Positions 11,571 through 23,489 of a stretch of 64,000 bases of DNA are shown here, piece by piece. The DNA is taken from positions 8,210,001-8,274,000 of the forward strand of contig JAPMAC010000231.1 of NCBI GenBank assembly GCA_028671895.1. Direction: 5' to 3'. Source of the DNA: Oenanthe sinensis (taxonomy: Eukaryota; Streptophyta; Magnoliopsida; Apiales; Apiaceae). The first letter of the stretch is position 1; each line of letters opens with the position of its first letter. The position numbers and the translations under genes are program-made. The notes beneath the pieces are model-generated. The model saw only the letters and a program-made list of their open reading frames with translations, did not search any database and had not been told where the DNA came from.

Positions 11571-13404
11571 TTAGGTTGTATCCATATAGATTCGTGGTCA
11601 AGCTTCAGAATTTTATGAGCATATATGTATTTATTATAATTTATACAACATGTTTTAATTATGATTAATATGATACTATTCGTCAAAATTATTTTGATAA
11701 TTTTCCTAGGTTATATAAGTGTTGTAGATCATCTAGATAATTTTTCATAATTTTCTGATGCGTAGAATATTTATTATGAATTTTGAAAGCAATAATAATG
11801 ATTTAATTATGATTAATTCATTACTGTTCCTCAAAATTTATTTTATATTTTTCATGTGTTCTAAAAGTGTTGTAGATCGTCCAGGTATTTTTAGAATATT
11901 TTTCCTAGCAATAGATTATTTATTATGAATTTTTAAAGTTGTTTTTAATTAATTCATAATTAAATAATAATATCTGGAAAAAAAAAGGTGTAACGCATTC
12001 TGCGCATGCGTTACAAGGTTAAAAGGGGTTTTTGGCGTGTAACGCATACCTGAGATGCGTGACAGAGTTTCCTGCACGCGCCTGACGCGCGTGCGCGCAT
12101 GGGGATGCGTCTGAAACTTCTCGGGGCGCGTGCGGGCGCGTGAGAGCTCAGAATGGGGCGTGTAATATACCGTTGGATTCATTTTTCCGAGACGGTTCTA
12201 ATGGTATATTACAATAATTTTTCTGAAATTGTTTCGGATTGTTTAAAGATTCCAAAAGTATTTTAAAGCAAGTTTTAACTGTTTTAAATTGCTTTTAAAT
12301 ACTCCATGTGATACATAGAGATGTATAATGCTTATATGTTGTAATATATGATTTAACATGCCAACCTTATGTTTATTCATGATTATATATATGTGATATA
12401 TGCTTGAATTATCATGAGATGATAGATTTAGGTGAACTTAATTAACATAAGGCGTATGTTAGACAATCTAGAATAGTGAAATTGTTTCGTGACCTTAATT
12501 TACATATTATGAATACAATCATGAGATTTTTGTGTTTATGAAACACGTGATTGAATATGAATTTTCAACTTAAGTGATAGGATGATTCTGTCAAACAACA
12601 GATGTTCTATCTGTAAGAAAGAGGGTTATTAAGTGACGCCTCTTGACAATGCTCCACCCCTGGCCTGGGATGACTCCAAGTATCAATAGTTGATTTGAAA
12701 TATTTAATGCAATCTAAAAGAATCTCTTTATAATATGATTATGATTGTAACATAATATAATCCCCTAAAATATAAAGAATATCAAGTAGTAATTGGCCAT
12801 AAAACACAAAGGGCTTGTGTTGGTCATAGCCTTCCAACATAATAGAAAGTATTTCTTGTTTTTGAAACTCTGCCGTTTCGTGCTACAGCCGAGGGCGTTG
12901 TTTCCGAATGAAGAGATACTTGTCTATAACATGAGATGTGTATGATGAATTGGAATCTTATGGTCGTTACGTGCTACAGCCGTGGGCTATTTGAAACTAG
13001 TTTAATTATACGAGATTTTGGGATTGACTTGACTTAGAATATTGAGTTTGTCGTGCCACAACCGTGACTCAAGTATTCAAGAGGCTAAAGTAAGATTAGG
13101 GAATAACATGAGATGTAGCTGACAAAAGTTGTCCGCCTATTGAACGTTACATGGCGTTTCGTGCTACAACCGATGTTGTGTGATGGAATGTAGGATCCCT
13201 ATCATTATGAATGCTTAATTTCAATATTCTTTATCCCACTATCATTATGAATGCTTAATTTCAATAAGGGATATAGAAATTAAATAAAATAGTGAGAGGT
13301 ACTTATGAATAAAGACCCGATTCATATGGTGTTTTAGATAATGAAATAGAGTATTTGCTAAATGTTGTTATGTGTTTATTATTTGCAGATTTACTATATA
13401 CATA
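11571..13404 (+). other. A leader (5' untranslated region) with repeated hairpins
   Basis: This 1.8-kb region lies between the PBS and the gag ATG and has no coding motif. It contains a hairpin TAACGCAT/ATGCGTTA (11991-11998 and 12006-12013), a second TAACGCAT/ATGCGT hairpin (12040-12060) and a GC-rich GCGCG segment near 12080-12140. Four copies of a CGTGCTACAGCCG-like element lie at about 12878, 12970, 13051 and 13159, and a 27-bp direct repeat at 13199 and 13239. An ATCATGAGATT(T/C)TTGTGTTT block near 12528 is shared with the B and C leaders. A splice-acceptor-like TTATTATTTGCAG ends at 13388, 16 bases before the gag ATG. Confidence 0.75.
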
Positions 13405-13690
13405 ATGTCTTCTGCACTATCACTCCGTTGCATGCTCGATGCACACAAATTAACTGGTCCCAACTATGCTGATTGGCTTCGAAACCTCAGAATTGTTCTC
13501 AGGATTGAGAAGAAGGAATATGTACTAGACTCACCAAAACCTGCTGAACCTGCTCAGGATGCACATAATGATGAACATATTGTGTATCGTAATTGGATAG
13601 ATGATGCAAGAGTTGCACAGTGTGTTATGCTGGGATCCATGAATGATGAGCTCCAAAAGCAACACGAGCATATGGATGCTCACTCTATCC
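13405..13690 (+). pseudogene. gag of A, N-terminal part (split by B1)
   Basis: I chose the ATG at 13405 (MSSALSLRCMLDAHKL), not the upstream in-frame ATG at 13372, because the position and the following KLTGPNYADWLRNLRIVL block match the start of C gag. Copia gag is the capsid-nucleocapsid precursor that packages the RNA. The frame is open to 13690 and then runs into the B1 LTR, where the apparent ORF ends at a LTR-encoded stop (13710). The next gag codons resume at 21876. TATCC at 13686-13690 is the left TSD of B1. Confidence 0.88.
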
Positions 13691-15224
13691 TGTTAGTAAT
13701 TGTGCTCTAGAGACAATACTTTTTATATTTTAAGGAAAATATTTATTATTAAGGATTATGTTTTATTGATTATTATTTATTTATTATGTTTTATTTACTG
13801 CGTAATAAATTGAAAGCATAATAAATGTCCTTGGAATTTTGATACGTATTATATATCTTTAAGTATGTGACTTAAAAATGAGATTATATGAAGAGTATCT
13901 TATTCCTAAAATTCCCTAGTCGAGTATTATTATTTAAGGACAATAATAATGCACAAAGACTAGTATGTTTCTTGACAGATGACCACATCTCATTGGTCAT
14001 AGGTATGGGGATACTAAAGTCAAGAACATAAGTGCATGTATCAATGCATGGCACTGGAATGACCCACCGTGAGATTCTACATGTTAAGTAAGTGTCATAA
14101 GTAATTCTCACTGTGATAATGGTGCAATGATCCTTAGACCTGAAATCATTATATTTCTATACGAGAATTAATATACTTTGATTACATTAAAAGTTACCTT
14201 TGACCAGGTGATGATAAAAGTGGACATTGGGTATATTATGAATCGTATGAGAAATATGAATGATTTAGATGGGATTTAGTCCTCCTAATTTTAGGAGTGA
14301 TATTATTGGCCTCTTGTTTGAGTGAGACTATGAAATGCACGGCCGTGCTCAAATGTTGATTTGATTTTAATAGTCTACTCATCGATCAAGAAAATAAAGA
14401 TTAAATTATGAAGAGGATGACACGAGACATGCATTGAGTTTAATCTATAATATCAAGATTAAAGGGATTATATTACATGGAACATTACTCACGAAAGGCT
14501 TAATCGAATCACTGATTTATTATTATTACTTGGGTAGCAATGATGTATTACTAGATGCCGCTCATTGTTTACAATTTTAATTAGATATTAAAATTGTTGC
14601 CAACGTAATAATAACCTACAGGGTCACACACAAAGAACGCTTGAAGGAGAAATAATTTAAATTATGAATTTAAATTAAATAAGTAATTTATTTTATTTAT
14701 GATATTAATTAAGTATGACTTAATTAATTATATAAATAGAATAAATGAATTACTTAAACTAATTCCAAAATTAATAATTAATTAATTAAGTGAGACTTAA
14801 TTAAATAATTTAGAATTTTGGATTAGTATTAATTATAATTGGATTATAATTAGAAAACCTATTCCTCTCTCTATATAATCTTTTTATGGGCTGATTTAAT
14901 AAAAGAGAGAGATTTTACAAAAACCCTAGCCGCTCTGAAAGAGGAGGAAGATAGAGAGAGAAGAAGTTTTCGGGTGCTAGTACACATCAATCCTTCATGA
15001 AAAGTGTTCGTGTGGATACCGTAGAGCGTAGATCGCGAGAGCGGGATACGTGGTGATTAAACAAGCTTTGGACCTCCATTAATGAACTGTTAAAGCTTCT
15101 AAAGGTATTTATTCTTTATCTCCGAATTAAATCTTTTGTTTTCGCATGGATCCTGCGGAGCGTTTCGCTATTTTGATTTATTTTTCGCGTTTATTCTGCT
15201 GCGTTTTTGTCACGAAACCCTACA
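13691..15224 (+). repeat. 5' LTR of B1, 1534 bp
   Basis: It runs from TGTTAGTAATTG to CCCTACA. A TATATAAT box is at about 14872 and a telobox AAACCCTA at 14921-14928. A splice-donor-like AAAG|GTATTT has its GT at 15105. It is near-identical to 20330-21870 apart from small indels and scattered substitutions. A 75-codon antisense ORF (13884-14111) recurs in the other B LTRs simply because the LTRs are repeats. Confidence 0.92.
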
Positions 15225-15225
15225 A

Positions 15226-15237
15226 TGGCATCAGAGC
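15226..15237 (+). other. PBS of B1, variant TGGCATCAGAGC
   Basis: It follows the LTR end CCCTACA after one base. It differs from the usual TGGTATCAGAGC by T-to-C at position 4, a change also seen in B2 and C. Confidence 0.9.
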
Positions 15238-17416
15238 TACTTGCGAAATGTTTTAATTCGGTTATGTGCTTAACCGTTTTTGATATATAAGCATGTATGC
15301 GATCTATCATGATTTTATATTGATATAATATGTATATGTTTATATATATTCTGAATATATGATATTCATATGATGTATAATCATGTGATGATTATATGTG
15401 TTGATGTATGTATATGATACATGTTTGTTCTTATTATGGGAATCGTATTCGATACGAATTCTGAAACGGCTGCCGTTGATTTTCTGAAATCTGTGTCCGT
15501 TATCCGATTTTCGCAAACAATATATGTTTTCTGACTGGAATCGGGTCACTGAGCAATACTGACAAAGTCAGCTCTGCGTCTGTAAGCTATTAGATGTCGT
15601 TACAGCCTCCAAAACGGTGATTTATTATTTTTTGAAAATTATTTGATTTTCTAAAATTTTGAGTATATGTATGTATATATTATGAATATATGATATTCAT
15701 GTAATGTATAATCATATGATGATTGTATGTATCTCTGTATATGTATATATGATATATGTTTGTTTTTGTTATGAGAATTGTATATGATACGATTTCTGAA
15801 ACACCGTCAGATTTGGAGAAATCTGACTGCTGTATCCGATTTTCGTAAACGATATGTGTTTTCTGACTGTAATCGGGCCAATGAACAAAACTGATAGCTA
15901 TGCTATCACCGACGGGTCTGTAAGGTGTTTGACGTCGTTAAGGGCCTCGAAATAGCGATTTATTGTCCTTAGAAATCTGTTTTTAATTTTCTGAAATTTC
16001 GAAATTTGTTATATATGATTATATGATATGATTATATAATATGAGATATATTATATGTGTTATATGATAGCATGGTGGATGGTTATGGCCTAAAGACCCA
16101 TAGGATAGTGGTTTTGATTTATGGTTTTGGTTTCTAAATACGACTTGCATGTCGTTTATTCATTGTAATTTAATTATCTCAAATGTAACTCGAGTTCTTC
16201 TTGTAATTTCATTAGAATAGTTTTATTTTTATTATTCAATGTAATTATCAATGAAGACTTGCAAGCAAGGAGGCGATCCAAAAGGGGATGATGGAGCAAT
16301 GAAGAAAGAAGACATGTAATAGATAGTATTTTTAAAACCACCATAGACTGACCTTGATATTTCCATTAGCTTGGAAATATCATATAGGATGGGGTCATAA
16401 CCAAACACGTTTAATTTACGCACATTACATATATGTATATGATTGCATGTATTGGTATGTATGCGTAGATATAATTGAGATGCATGCTTAATATTGATTA
16501 ATCATGTGTGTATTAGATACGACACCCATGCCATGTTTGCTTAAACAAGATAAAATCTGTAATGATTCAAGATTTTAAAATTAACAAACGATCATGAGAT
16601 TCTTGTGTTTATGAAATATGGATTTTTAAAACACGGAATTAAATATGGATTTTTGATATCTATAATTGGGATTTTCTGACAAAAGCGGATATGCGTATTC
16701 GTAAGGCTGATGGGTTTTAAGTGTGACTATTGGTATCCTCCATCTACCTGGGAAATGAACAATTTAAGATGTCGATTTGAAATATTTGGTTCAAGGAAAA
16801 ATTGAGGATCTCTTTATGATGTGATCATGATCGTTATAAATTTTCTAAAACCCCTTAACAAAATATTAAGTTTTACTCGGATTCTTTCCAATGAATGAAC
16901 ACTCATCGAATCCTAGATCGATAAGGGGAAGGACTGTCAGTGACAGGGGACTCCTATCTATCGTGGTGAGATGCGACGAATATAAGCGGTTATATTCGGC
17001 TATTGTATCATTGGGTCTAACTTAACTGAGTCGTCATAATAAGTGAAAATAAACGGTTATATTCAACTATTATGAACTTAGAAGCATAGAGTTTGGTTAA
17101 AAGTCTATTAGATAGATAAGATCAATCGTTGTTCACCAAACTATCCAAGAATTATATATGATATAATTGACAACTGTTGTCTACCTAAATAATCATTTTC
17201 TAAGGACTTCCAGTGGTTGACTTAGGACATGACGAAATATGGATCTTGGCTCACTAGAAAGAATTATGGGATATACTTTCCAAATTAATAGTAAGGGCTA
17301 TTGGTTTGATAAAAATAGTGGGAGGTATATGATGATATACCATAATCACTTAAATATAATTAATATTAAATTTGCAATCTAGTTTATTTTATGCACTTTA
17401 ATATTGTAGATATCAA
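15238..17416 (+). other. B1 leader with internal duplication
   Basis: This is a non-coding leader of about 2.2 kb. A diverged tandem duplication of about 0.3 kb covers roughly 15340-15660 and 15661-15990; both halves carry a CCGATTTTCG(C/T)AAAC block followed by TTTTCTGACTG and a GT(C/T)GTTA block. From about 16070 it matches the C leader closely, including ATCATGAGATTCTTGTG near 16591 and a hairpin CGAATATAA/TTATATTCG with loop GCGG (16977-16998). A splice-acceptor-like ATATTGTAG ends at 17409, just before the gag ATG at 17417. Confidence 0.75.
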
Positions 17417-18185
17417 ATGATAAACACAAACAACTTCTCTATGCGATCAGTTCTTGAGAAGGACAAGTTGACGAGAATATATTTCCTTGACTGACATAGG
17501 AGCTTGAGGATCGTCCTCGGGCACCACGATATTAGTCAAATCTCTTCCCCTGCTCTTAAAGTTGAGAATGTAACATGTGCAAATCATAGTGCTTATTGGA
17601 AGCAAACTGATGTTGCGACTGATGTTTCATGTCTCATGCTCGCAAATATATGTGCTGAGCTTAAGAAGCAATACAAGCATATAGATGCTTATGAAACGAT
17701 TGAGCACAAGATATATTTGAAAGGGCACTATACACTTACAAGTAGGGAGAGTGAGACCCGGTTACACCACATGTTCTAAAGATTATAGGGTATAATGAAT
17801 ACCATTGATATTTTGGGTTTCCAGATTGGTCTCGAGACAGTTAGATTTGATCTTACAATCTTTGGACAAATATTATTCTTATTTTGTTATGAACAATAAA
17901 GTGAATAAGATTGGTAAAATACCCATTGAGTTGTTAAGCATGTTGAGAACTGCTGAAGGTAATATGATAAATGCATGAACTACTACTATATTGATGGTAA
18001 ACATAGGGAATGCAAAAAGGAAAGGAAAATGGAAAGGCAAGGAGAAGATTTGATCTAGTTCCGTTATCAAACCAAAGTCCAATCCCTAAAGCAGACTCTA
18101 AAGTCTGAATGAGGTGTTGATAAAGAAGACGATTGTCACTTCTGTGGAAAGTTGGGAGACTGGAAATTAAACTGTCATGCTTAAT
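17417..18185 (+). pseudogene. gag of B1, broken
   Basis: It starts MINTNNFSMRSVLEKDKLT, matching the start of C gag, and then meets an in-frame TGA (CTTGACTGA, about 17488) that B2 also has. Downstream fragments (DVSCLMLANICAELKKQYKHID) are in other frames. The zinc knuckle is recognisable (CHFCGKLGDWKLNC, about 18134), but the essential His of CCHC is Asp (GAC at 18158-18160); B2 has the same change. The product could not act as a normal nucleocapsid. Confidence 0.85.
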
Positions 18186-20310
18186 TGGAAGATCGGAAGA
18201 TGATGATCAATAAGGGTTAAGCTTAAGGTATCGGGTTGGAATTGGAGTAAAGATAGTTGCTCTGGTTCGAGGAACTCGTTACTTAATTTTTGGCCTATAA
18301 GGAAAATTTAGAACTTAATAATTGTTATAGCGTGCTTGCAATTGGCAGAGACATTATTTCAGTTTCTTGTTTGGACAAGAAAGGCTTTTTCATTTTATAA
18401 CAATAGTTGTTTATTCTATTTTGATGATGAGCCTTATAATGTTGCACATCTAATTAACAATTTATATGTTCTAAAGTGACTCAAATCAAATATTACCTTT
18501 GGCACTGTCGCTGAGGCTATATTAATGAGAAACACATTTCCATAATACATAAGGATGCATTCATGGATAAGTTTGATTATGAATCATACCAAAGGATACG
18601 AATCTTGGTTTATTTGGTAAAATGACTAAAGCTCCTTTTACCGGACATGGTGAAGGGATCATTGAATGGGTATGACTTATACATAGTGATGTATGTGGTC
18701 ATATGTGTACGATGACAAAAGGTAGATTTTATTAACTTCATAAAATTTACTAATTATTTTAGTAGATACGGATATATGTATCTTTTGAAGAACTAATCCG
18801 AATCATTTGAAAAGTTCAAAGACTATAAAGATGAAATAGAAAATATCAAAGAAAAGTTTTTTTTTGATAGGAGAGATCACACCTTGTTGGACATGGTGCG
18901 ATCAATGTTGAGTCAATGAATCTTCCAATTAGTTTCTGGGGTTGCACCCTGGAAACGGCTCCACATACACTTAACTGTGTTCCTACTAAATTGGTTCAAA
19001 AGACTCCTTATGAGATATGGACTGAGCAACGTCACAGCATGTCATTTATAAAATTTTGGGGATGTGAAGCGTTTGTGAAACGTCTAATCTCTGACAAGCT
19101 AGGATTGACTATGATGGGACCTTTTCACCAGTTGTTATGGTCATGTCCATCAGGATTTTGCTTGCTATAGCTGCTTACTATGACTATGAAATCTGGCAAA
19201 TGGATGTCAAAACCGCTTTCTTAAATGAGAGCCTTGAAGAAGATATGGATGTGTACATGACACACCCTAAGGGTTTTGTTGATCTAAAGAATGTTGGAAA
19301 TGTATGTAAGTTGCGTCGATCCATTTATGGATTAAAGCAGGCCTCGAGGAGATGGAACATTTGTTTTCATGAAACAGTCAAAAAGAGTTTGACTTTATTC
19401 AAAATGAAGATGAAACTTGTGTTTACAAGAAGTTTAGTGGGAGCCATGTGGCATTCCTAGTATTATATGTTGATGATATATTACTAATAGGGAATGACAT
19501 TCCTTCTCTACAGACTGTGAAGACTTGGTTGAGAAATAATTTCTCAATGAAAGACTTAGGCTATGTGACATATATATTAGGGATCGAGATCTATAGAGAT
19601 AGATCAAGGTGATTGATCGGCCTAATTTAGAGTACATACATTGACAAAGTTTTGCATCGATTTCAAATGCAAAGAGACTAAAATGGATATGTCCCAATGT
19701 CTCATGGGATAGTGATCTCAAAATAAAATTTGTCCTAAATCATTGGATGATAGGAACTGCATGAGTAAAATTCCATATGCGTCAACAATTGGTTTTATAA
19801 TGTATGCAATGATATGTACTTGTCCTGATGTCTCGTATGCTTTAACCATGATGAGTAGATACCGATCTAATCCAGGTGAAGGTCACTGGACGACAGTCAA
19901 GAATATTCTTAAGTACTTAAAGAGGACTAAAGATTCATTCTTGTTATATGGAGGAGATGTGAAGCTAGTTGTAAGAGGTTTCAGTGATACTGGTTTCTAG
20001 ACAGATAACGATAATTTAATGTTTCTGTCTGGCTTTGTGTTTTATTGCTGGAATGGTTCACAGCAAAGACAATTGTTGATTTTACAATAGAACCTGAGTA
20101 TATTGATGCTTGTGAAGCAGCCAAGGAGGCTGTTTGGGCATGTACTTAGGAGATATCACCTAATTAATGAGATTAATGATCAAGGAGATATACATATATG
20201 TAAAGTGTATACTAATAATAATATTGCAGACACACTGACTAAGGCTTTGTCACAGCAGAAGCACGAAAGTCACACTAGTTCCATGAGTATTGGATACTTG
20301 GGTAATTGGC
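18186..20310 (+). pseudogene. pol of B1: no protease site, no integrase core
   Basis: The order is copia-like: a GAG-pre-integrase block near 18500, integrase C-terminal region (INLPISFWGCTLETA-like, about 18916), RT (MDVKTAFLN, about 19200; YGLKQASRRWN, about 19330), and RT/RNase H pieces at 19743-20000 and 20103-20310. Compared with C, about 140 bp around the DTG protease motif is missing (junction about 18226-18245). About 150 bp holding the second catalytic Asp of integrase is missing (junction about 18841-18875). A further IN-RT segment is missing at about 19108. Many frameshifts and stops follow. Confidence 0.88.
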
Positions 20311-20318
20311 TCAAGTGC

Positions 20319-20329
20319 AAGTGGGAGAT
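20319..20329 (+). other. PPT of B1
   Basis: AAGTGGGAGAT lies immediately before the 3' LTR start TGTTAG. The same tract precedes the 3' LTRs of A (33981-33991) and C (29276-29286). It primes plus-strand DNA synthesis. Confidence 0.88.
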
Positions 20330-21870
20330 TGTTAGTAATTGTGCTCTAGAGACAATACTTTTTATATTTTAAGGAAAATATTTATTATTAAGGATTATGT
20401 TTTATTGATTATTATTTATTTATTATGTTTTATTTACTGCGTAATAAATTGAAAGCATAATAAATGTCCTTGGAATTTTGATACGTATTATATATCTTTA
20501 AGTATGTGACTTAAAAATGAGATTATATGAAGAGTATCTTATTCCTAAAATTCCCTAGTCGAGTATTATTATTTAAGGACAATAATAATGCACAAAGACT
20601 AGTATGTTTCTTGACAGATGACCACATCTCATTGGTCATAGGTATGGGGATACTAAAGTCAAGAACATAAGTGCATGTATCAATGCATGGCACTGGAATG
20701 ACCCACCGTGAGATTCTACATGTTAAGTAAGTGTCATAAGTAATTCTCACTGTGATAATGGTATAATGATCCTTAGACCTGAAATCATTATATTTCTATA
20801 CGAGAATTAATATACTTTGATTACATTAAAAGTTACCTTTGACCGGGTGATGATAAAAGTGGACATTGGGTATATTATGAATCGTATGAGAAATATGAAT
20901 GATCTAGATGGGATTTAATCCTCCTAATTTTAGGAGTGATATTATTGGCCTCTTGTTTGAGTGAGACTATGAAATGCACGGCCGTGCTCAAATGTTGATT
21001 TGATTTTAATAGTCTACTCATCGATCAAGAAAATAAAGATTAAATTATGAAGAGGATGACACGAGACATGCCTTGAGTTTAATCTATAATATCAAGATTA
21101 AAGGGATTATATTACATGAAACATTATTCACGAAAGGCTTAATCGAATCACCGATTTATTATTATTACTTGGGTAGCAATGATGTATTACTAGATGCCGC
21201 TCATTGTTTATAATTTTAATTAGATATTAAAATTGTTGCCAATGTAATAATAACCTACAGGGTCACACACAAAGAACGCTTGAAGGAGAAATAATTTAAA
21301 TTATGAATTTAAATTAAATAAGTAATTTATTTTATTTATGATATTAATTAAGTATGACTTAATTAATTATATAAATAGAATAAATGAATTACTTAAACTA
21401 ATTCCAAAATTAATAATTAATTAAGTGAGACTTAATTAAATAATTTAGAATTTTGGATTAGTATTAATTATAATTGGATTATAATTAGAAAACCTATTCC
21501 TCTCTCTATATAATCTCTTTATGGGCTGATTTAATAAAAGAGAGAGATTTTACAAAAACCCTAGCCGCTCTGAAAGAGGAGGAAGATAGAGAGAGAAGAA
21601 GTTTTCGGGTGCTAGTACACATCAATCCTTCATGAAAAGTGTTCGTGTGGAGACCGTAGAGCATAGATCGCGAGAGCGGGATACGTGGTGATTAAAAGAG
21701 CTTTGGACCTCCATTAATCTTCCATTAATGAACTGTTAAAGCTTCTAAAGGTATTTATTCTTTATCTCCGAATTAAATCTTTTGTTTTCGCATGGATCCT
21801 ACGGAGGGTTTCGCTATTTTGATTTATTTTTCGCTTTTATTCTGCTGCGTTTTTGTCACGAAACCCTACA
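20330..21870 (+). repeat. 3' LTR of B1, 1541 bp
   Basis: It runs from TGTTAGTAATTG to ACCCTACA and is followed by TSD TATCC (21871-21875). Splice-donor-like AAAG|GTATTT has its GT at 21751. Compared with the 5' copy it has a short duplication of CCATTAATCTT near 21711-21728 and a small deletion near 21420. Confidence 0.92.
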
Positions 21871-21875
21871 TATCC

Positions 21876-22376
21876 TTATGCATCTACAAGATTTGTATGA
21901 TGTGGCAGGAAGGACAGCTCGATATGAGATATCGAAAGAGCTGTTCCGTTGTAGGATGACTGAGGGATCATCTATGAATGTTCATGTGCTCAAGATGATC
22001 AATTTGATTGAGCGTCTTGGACAGCTTGGATTTGTCATGGATGGGGAGCTGAGTCAAGATCTGGTCTTGCAATCACTTCCAGATTCATTCTCGCAGTTCG
22101 TTGTGAACTTTCACATGAACAAGTTGGATGTCAGCTTGCCTGAACTCCATAACATGCTGAAAACTGCTGAGTCGAATTTTCCCACAAAGAAGAGTTATGT
22201 TCTTCTAATTGGTGAAGGCTCTAACCCTAAGAAGAGGAAGAGGAGCCCTCCTAAGAAGAAGAAGAAGGTAGGTGAGAAAAGGCCAGTTCCGCCAAAAGCT
22301 GAAGACCCCAAAAGCAAAGTTGTTTGCTTTCACTGCAACAAAGTGGGGCACTGGAAGAGAAACTGTAAGGCTTACC
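21876..22376 (+). pseudogene. gag of A, middle part with zinc knuckle (split by C)
   Basis: The frame continues from 13690 after removal of B1 and one TSD copy. It holds the capsid-like region (LFRCRMTEGSSMNVHVLKMI; LPDSFSQFVVNFHMNKLDV), a basic tract of Lys and Arg (about 22228-22290) and an intact CCHC knuckle CFHCNKVGHWKRNC (about 22325-22366). At 22377 it runs into the C LTR; TTACC (22372-22376) is the TSD. The ORF that starts at 21782 is misleading at its N-terminus, because its first 31 codons lie in LTR or TSD sequence. Confidence 0.9.
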
Positions 22377-23476
22377 TGTTAGTGTAGGTGCCCTAGAGGC
22401 AATACAATTTTTCCTTTTAATAAATATTTATGTCATTTGATTATTCAATAAACGTATTTATTATGACTTTAATTACTGCGATATATTTGTTAGCATAATA
22501 AATGTCCTTAGAATCATGATACTCGTTATATAGTTTAAGTACATGACTTGAACTTGAGATTATATAATATATCATATTCTTAAAGGTTCCCTAGTCGAGT
22601 ATTATTATGATAGGACAATAATAATACATAAATAGACTAGTATGTTGTTTGACAGATAACCACATCTCATTGGTTATAAGTATAGGGATACTAAAGTCAA
22701 TACATAGGTACATGTAGGGGTACATGGTACTGGACAGACCCACAGTGAGATTCTTCATGTTTAATTAAGTCATAAGAAAGACTCACAGTGATAATGGTGT
22801 AATGATCCTCTGACTTGAGATCATTATATTTCTATACGAGGATTGATATACTTTGACTACATTAAAAGTTACATTTGACCGGGTGATGATAAAAGTGGAC
22901 ATCGGGTATATCATGAGTCGTATGAGAAATATGAATGATAGATAAAGGATTTAACCCTCCTATAATTAGGAGAGATATTATTGGCCTCTTGATTGAGTGA
23001 GACTATAAAATGCATGGCCGTGCTCAAATAATGATTTGTTTTTCATAGTCTACTCATGGATCAAGTAAACCCGGATTAAATTTTGAAGAGGATGACTAAA
23101 TACATGCCTCGAGTTTAATCTATAATATATATGGTTAAAGGGATTATATTACACGGAAACATTAATCACGAAAGGTTTTATCGAATCACGATTTAATTAT
23201 TGTTTAATTAGGTAGCAATGATGTATTACTAGATACCGCTCATTGTTTATAATTTTATTGGAGAATAAAATTATTGCTAATTAAATAATAGCCTATAGGG
23301 TCACACACATAGAGCACCTAGAGGAATAGTTAATTTAAATTATAGATTTAAATTAATTGATGATTAATTCGAATTTATTATATTAATTAAGTGAGACTTA
23401 ATTAATTGAAATAAATTCGAATTTGAAGAATTATATTTACGTTTATCCGCTGCGTTTTATGCCTCGGAACCCAACA
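22377..23476 (+). repeat. 5' LTR of C with a 449-bp internal deletion
   Basis: It runs from TGTTAGTGTAGGTGCCC to GGAACCCAACA. It equals the 3' LTR except for the loss of the segment between two TTATATTT direct repeats (30341-30348 and 30790-30797 in the 3' copy). The lost part contains the telobox, the probable transcription start and R region, and the splice-donor-like site. This copy probably cannot drive a normal transcript. Confidence 0.92.
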
Positions 23477-23477
23477 A

Positions 23478-23489
23478 TGGCATCAGAGC
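23478..23489 (+). other. PBS of C, variant TGGCATCAGAGC
   Basis: One base follows the LTR end CCAACA, then comes the PBS. It has the same T-to-C variant as B1 and B2. Confidence 0.9.

Larger units (their letters stand above)
13691..21870 (+). mobile_element. Element B1: non-autonomous copia derivative in A gag
   Basis: This complete insertion has LTRs 13691-15224 and 20330-21870, PBS 15226-15237, PPT 20319-20329 and TSD TATCC on both sides (13686-13690, 21871-21875). Its coding region is badly damaged. It lacks the protease active site and the integrase core, like B2 and B3, and has an additional B1-specific deletion between integrase and RT (junction near 19108). It shares LTR, leader and PBS type with C. 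Confidence 0.93.

Noticed and set aside
13884..14111. 75-codon antisense ORF that recurs at 20523, 37355 and 44575 (apparently conserved)
   Set aside because: It lies wholly inside the B LTRs, which are recent copies of each other. Identity reflects DNA copying, not protein selection, and no motif is visible.
21782..21875. Start of the 201-codon ORF ending at 22387 as a true gene start
   Set aside because: The first codons lie in the B1 3' LTR and TSD. The real gag start is at 13405, before the B1 insertion.
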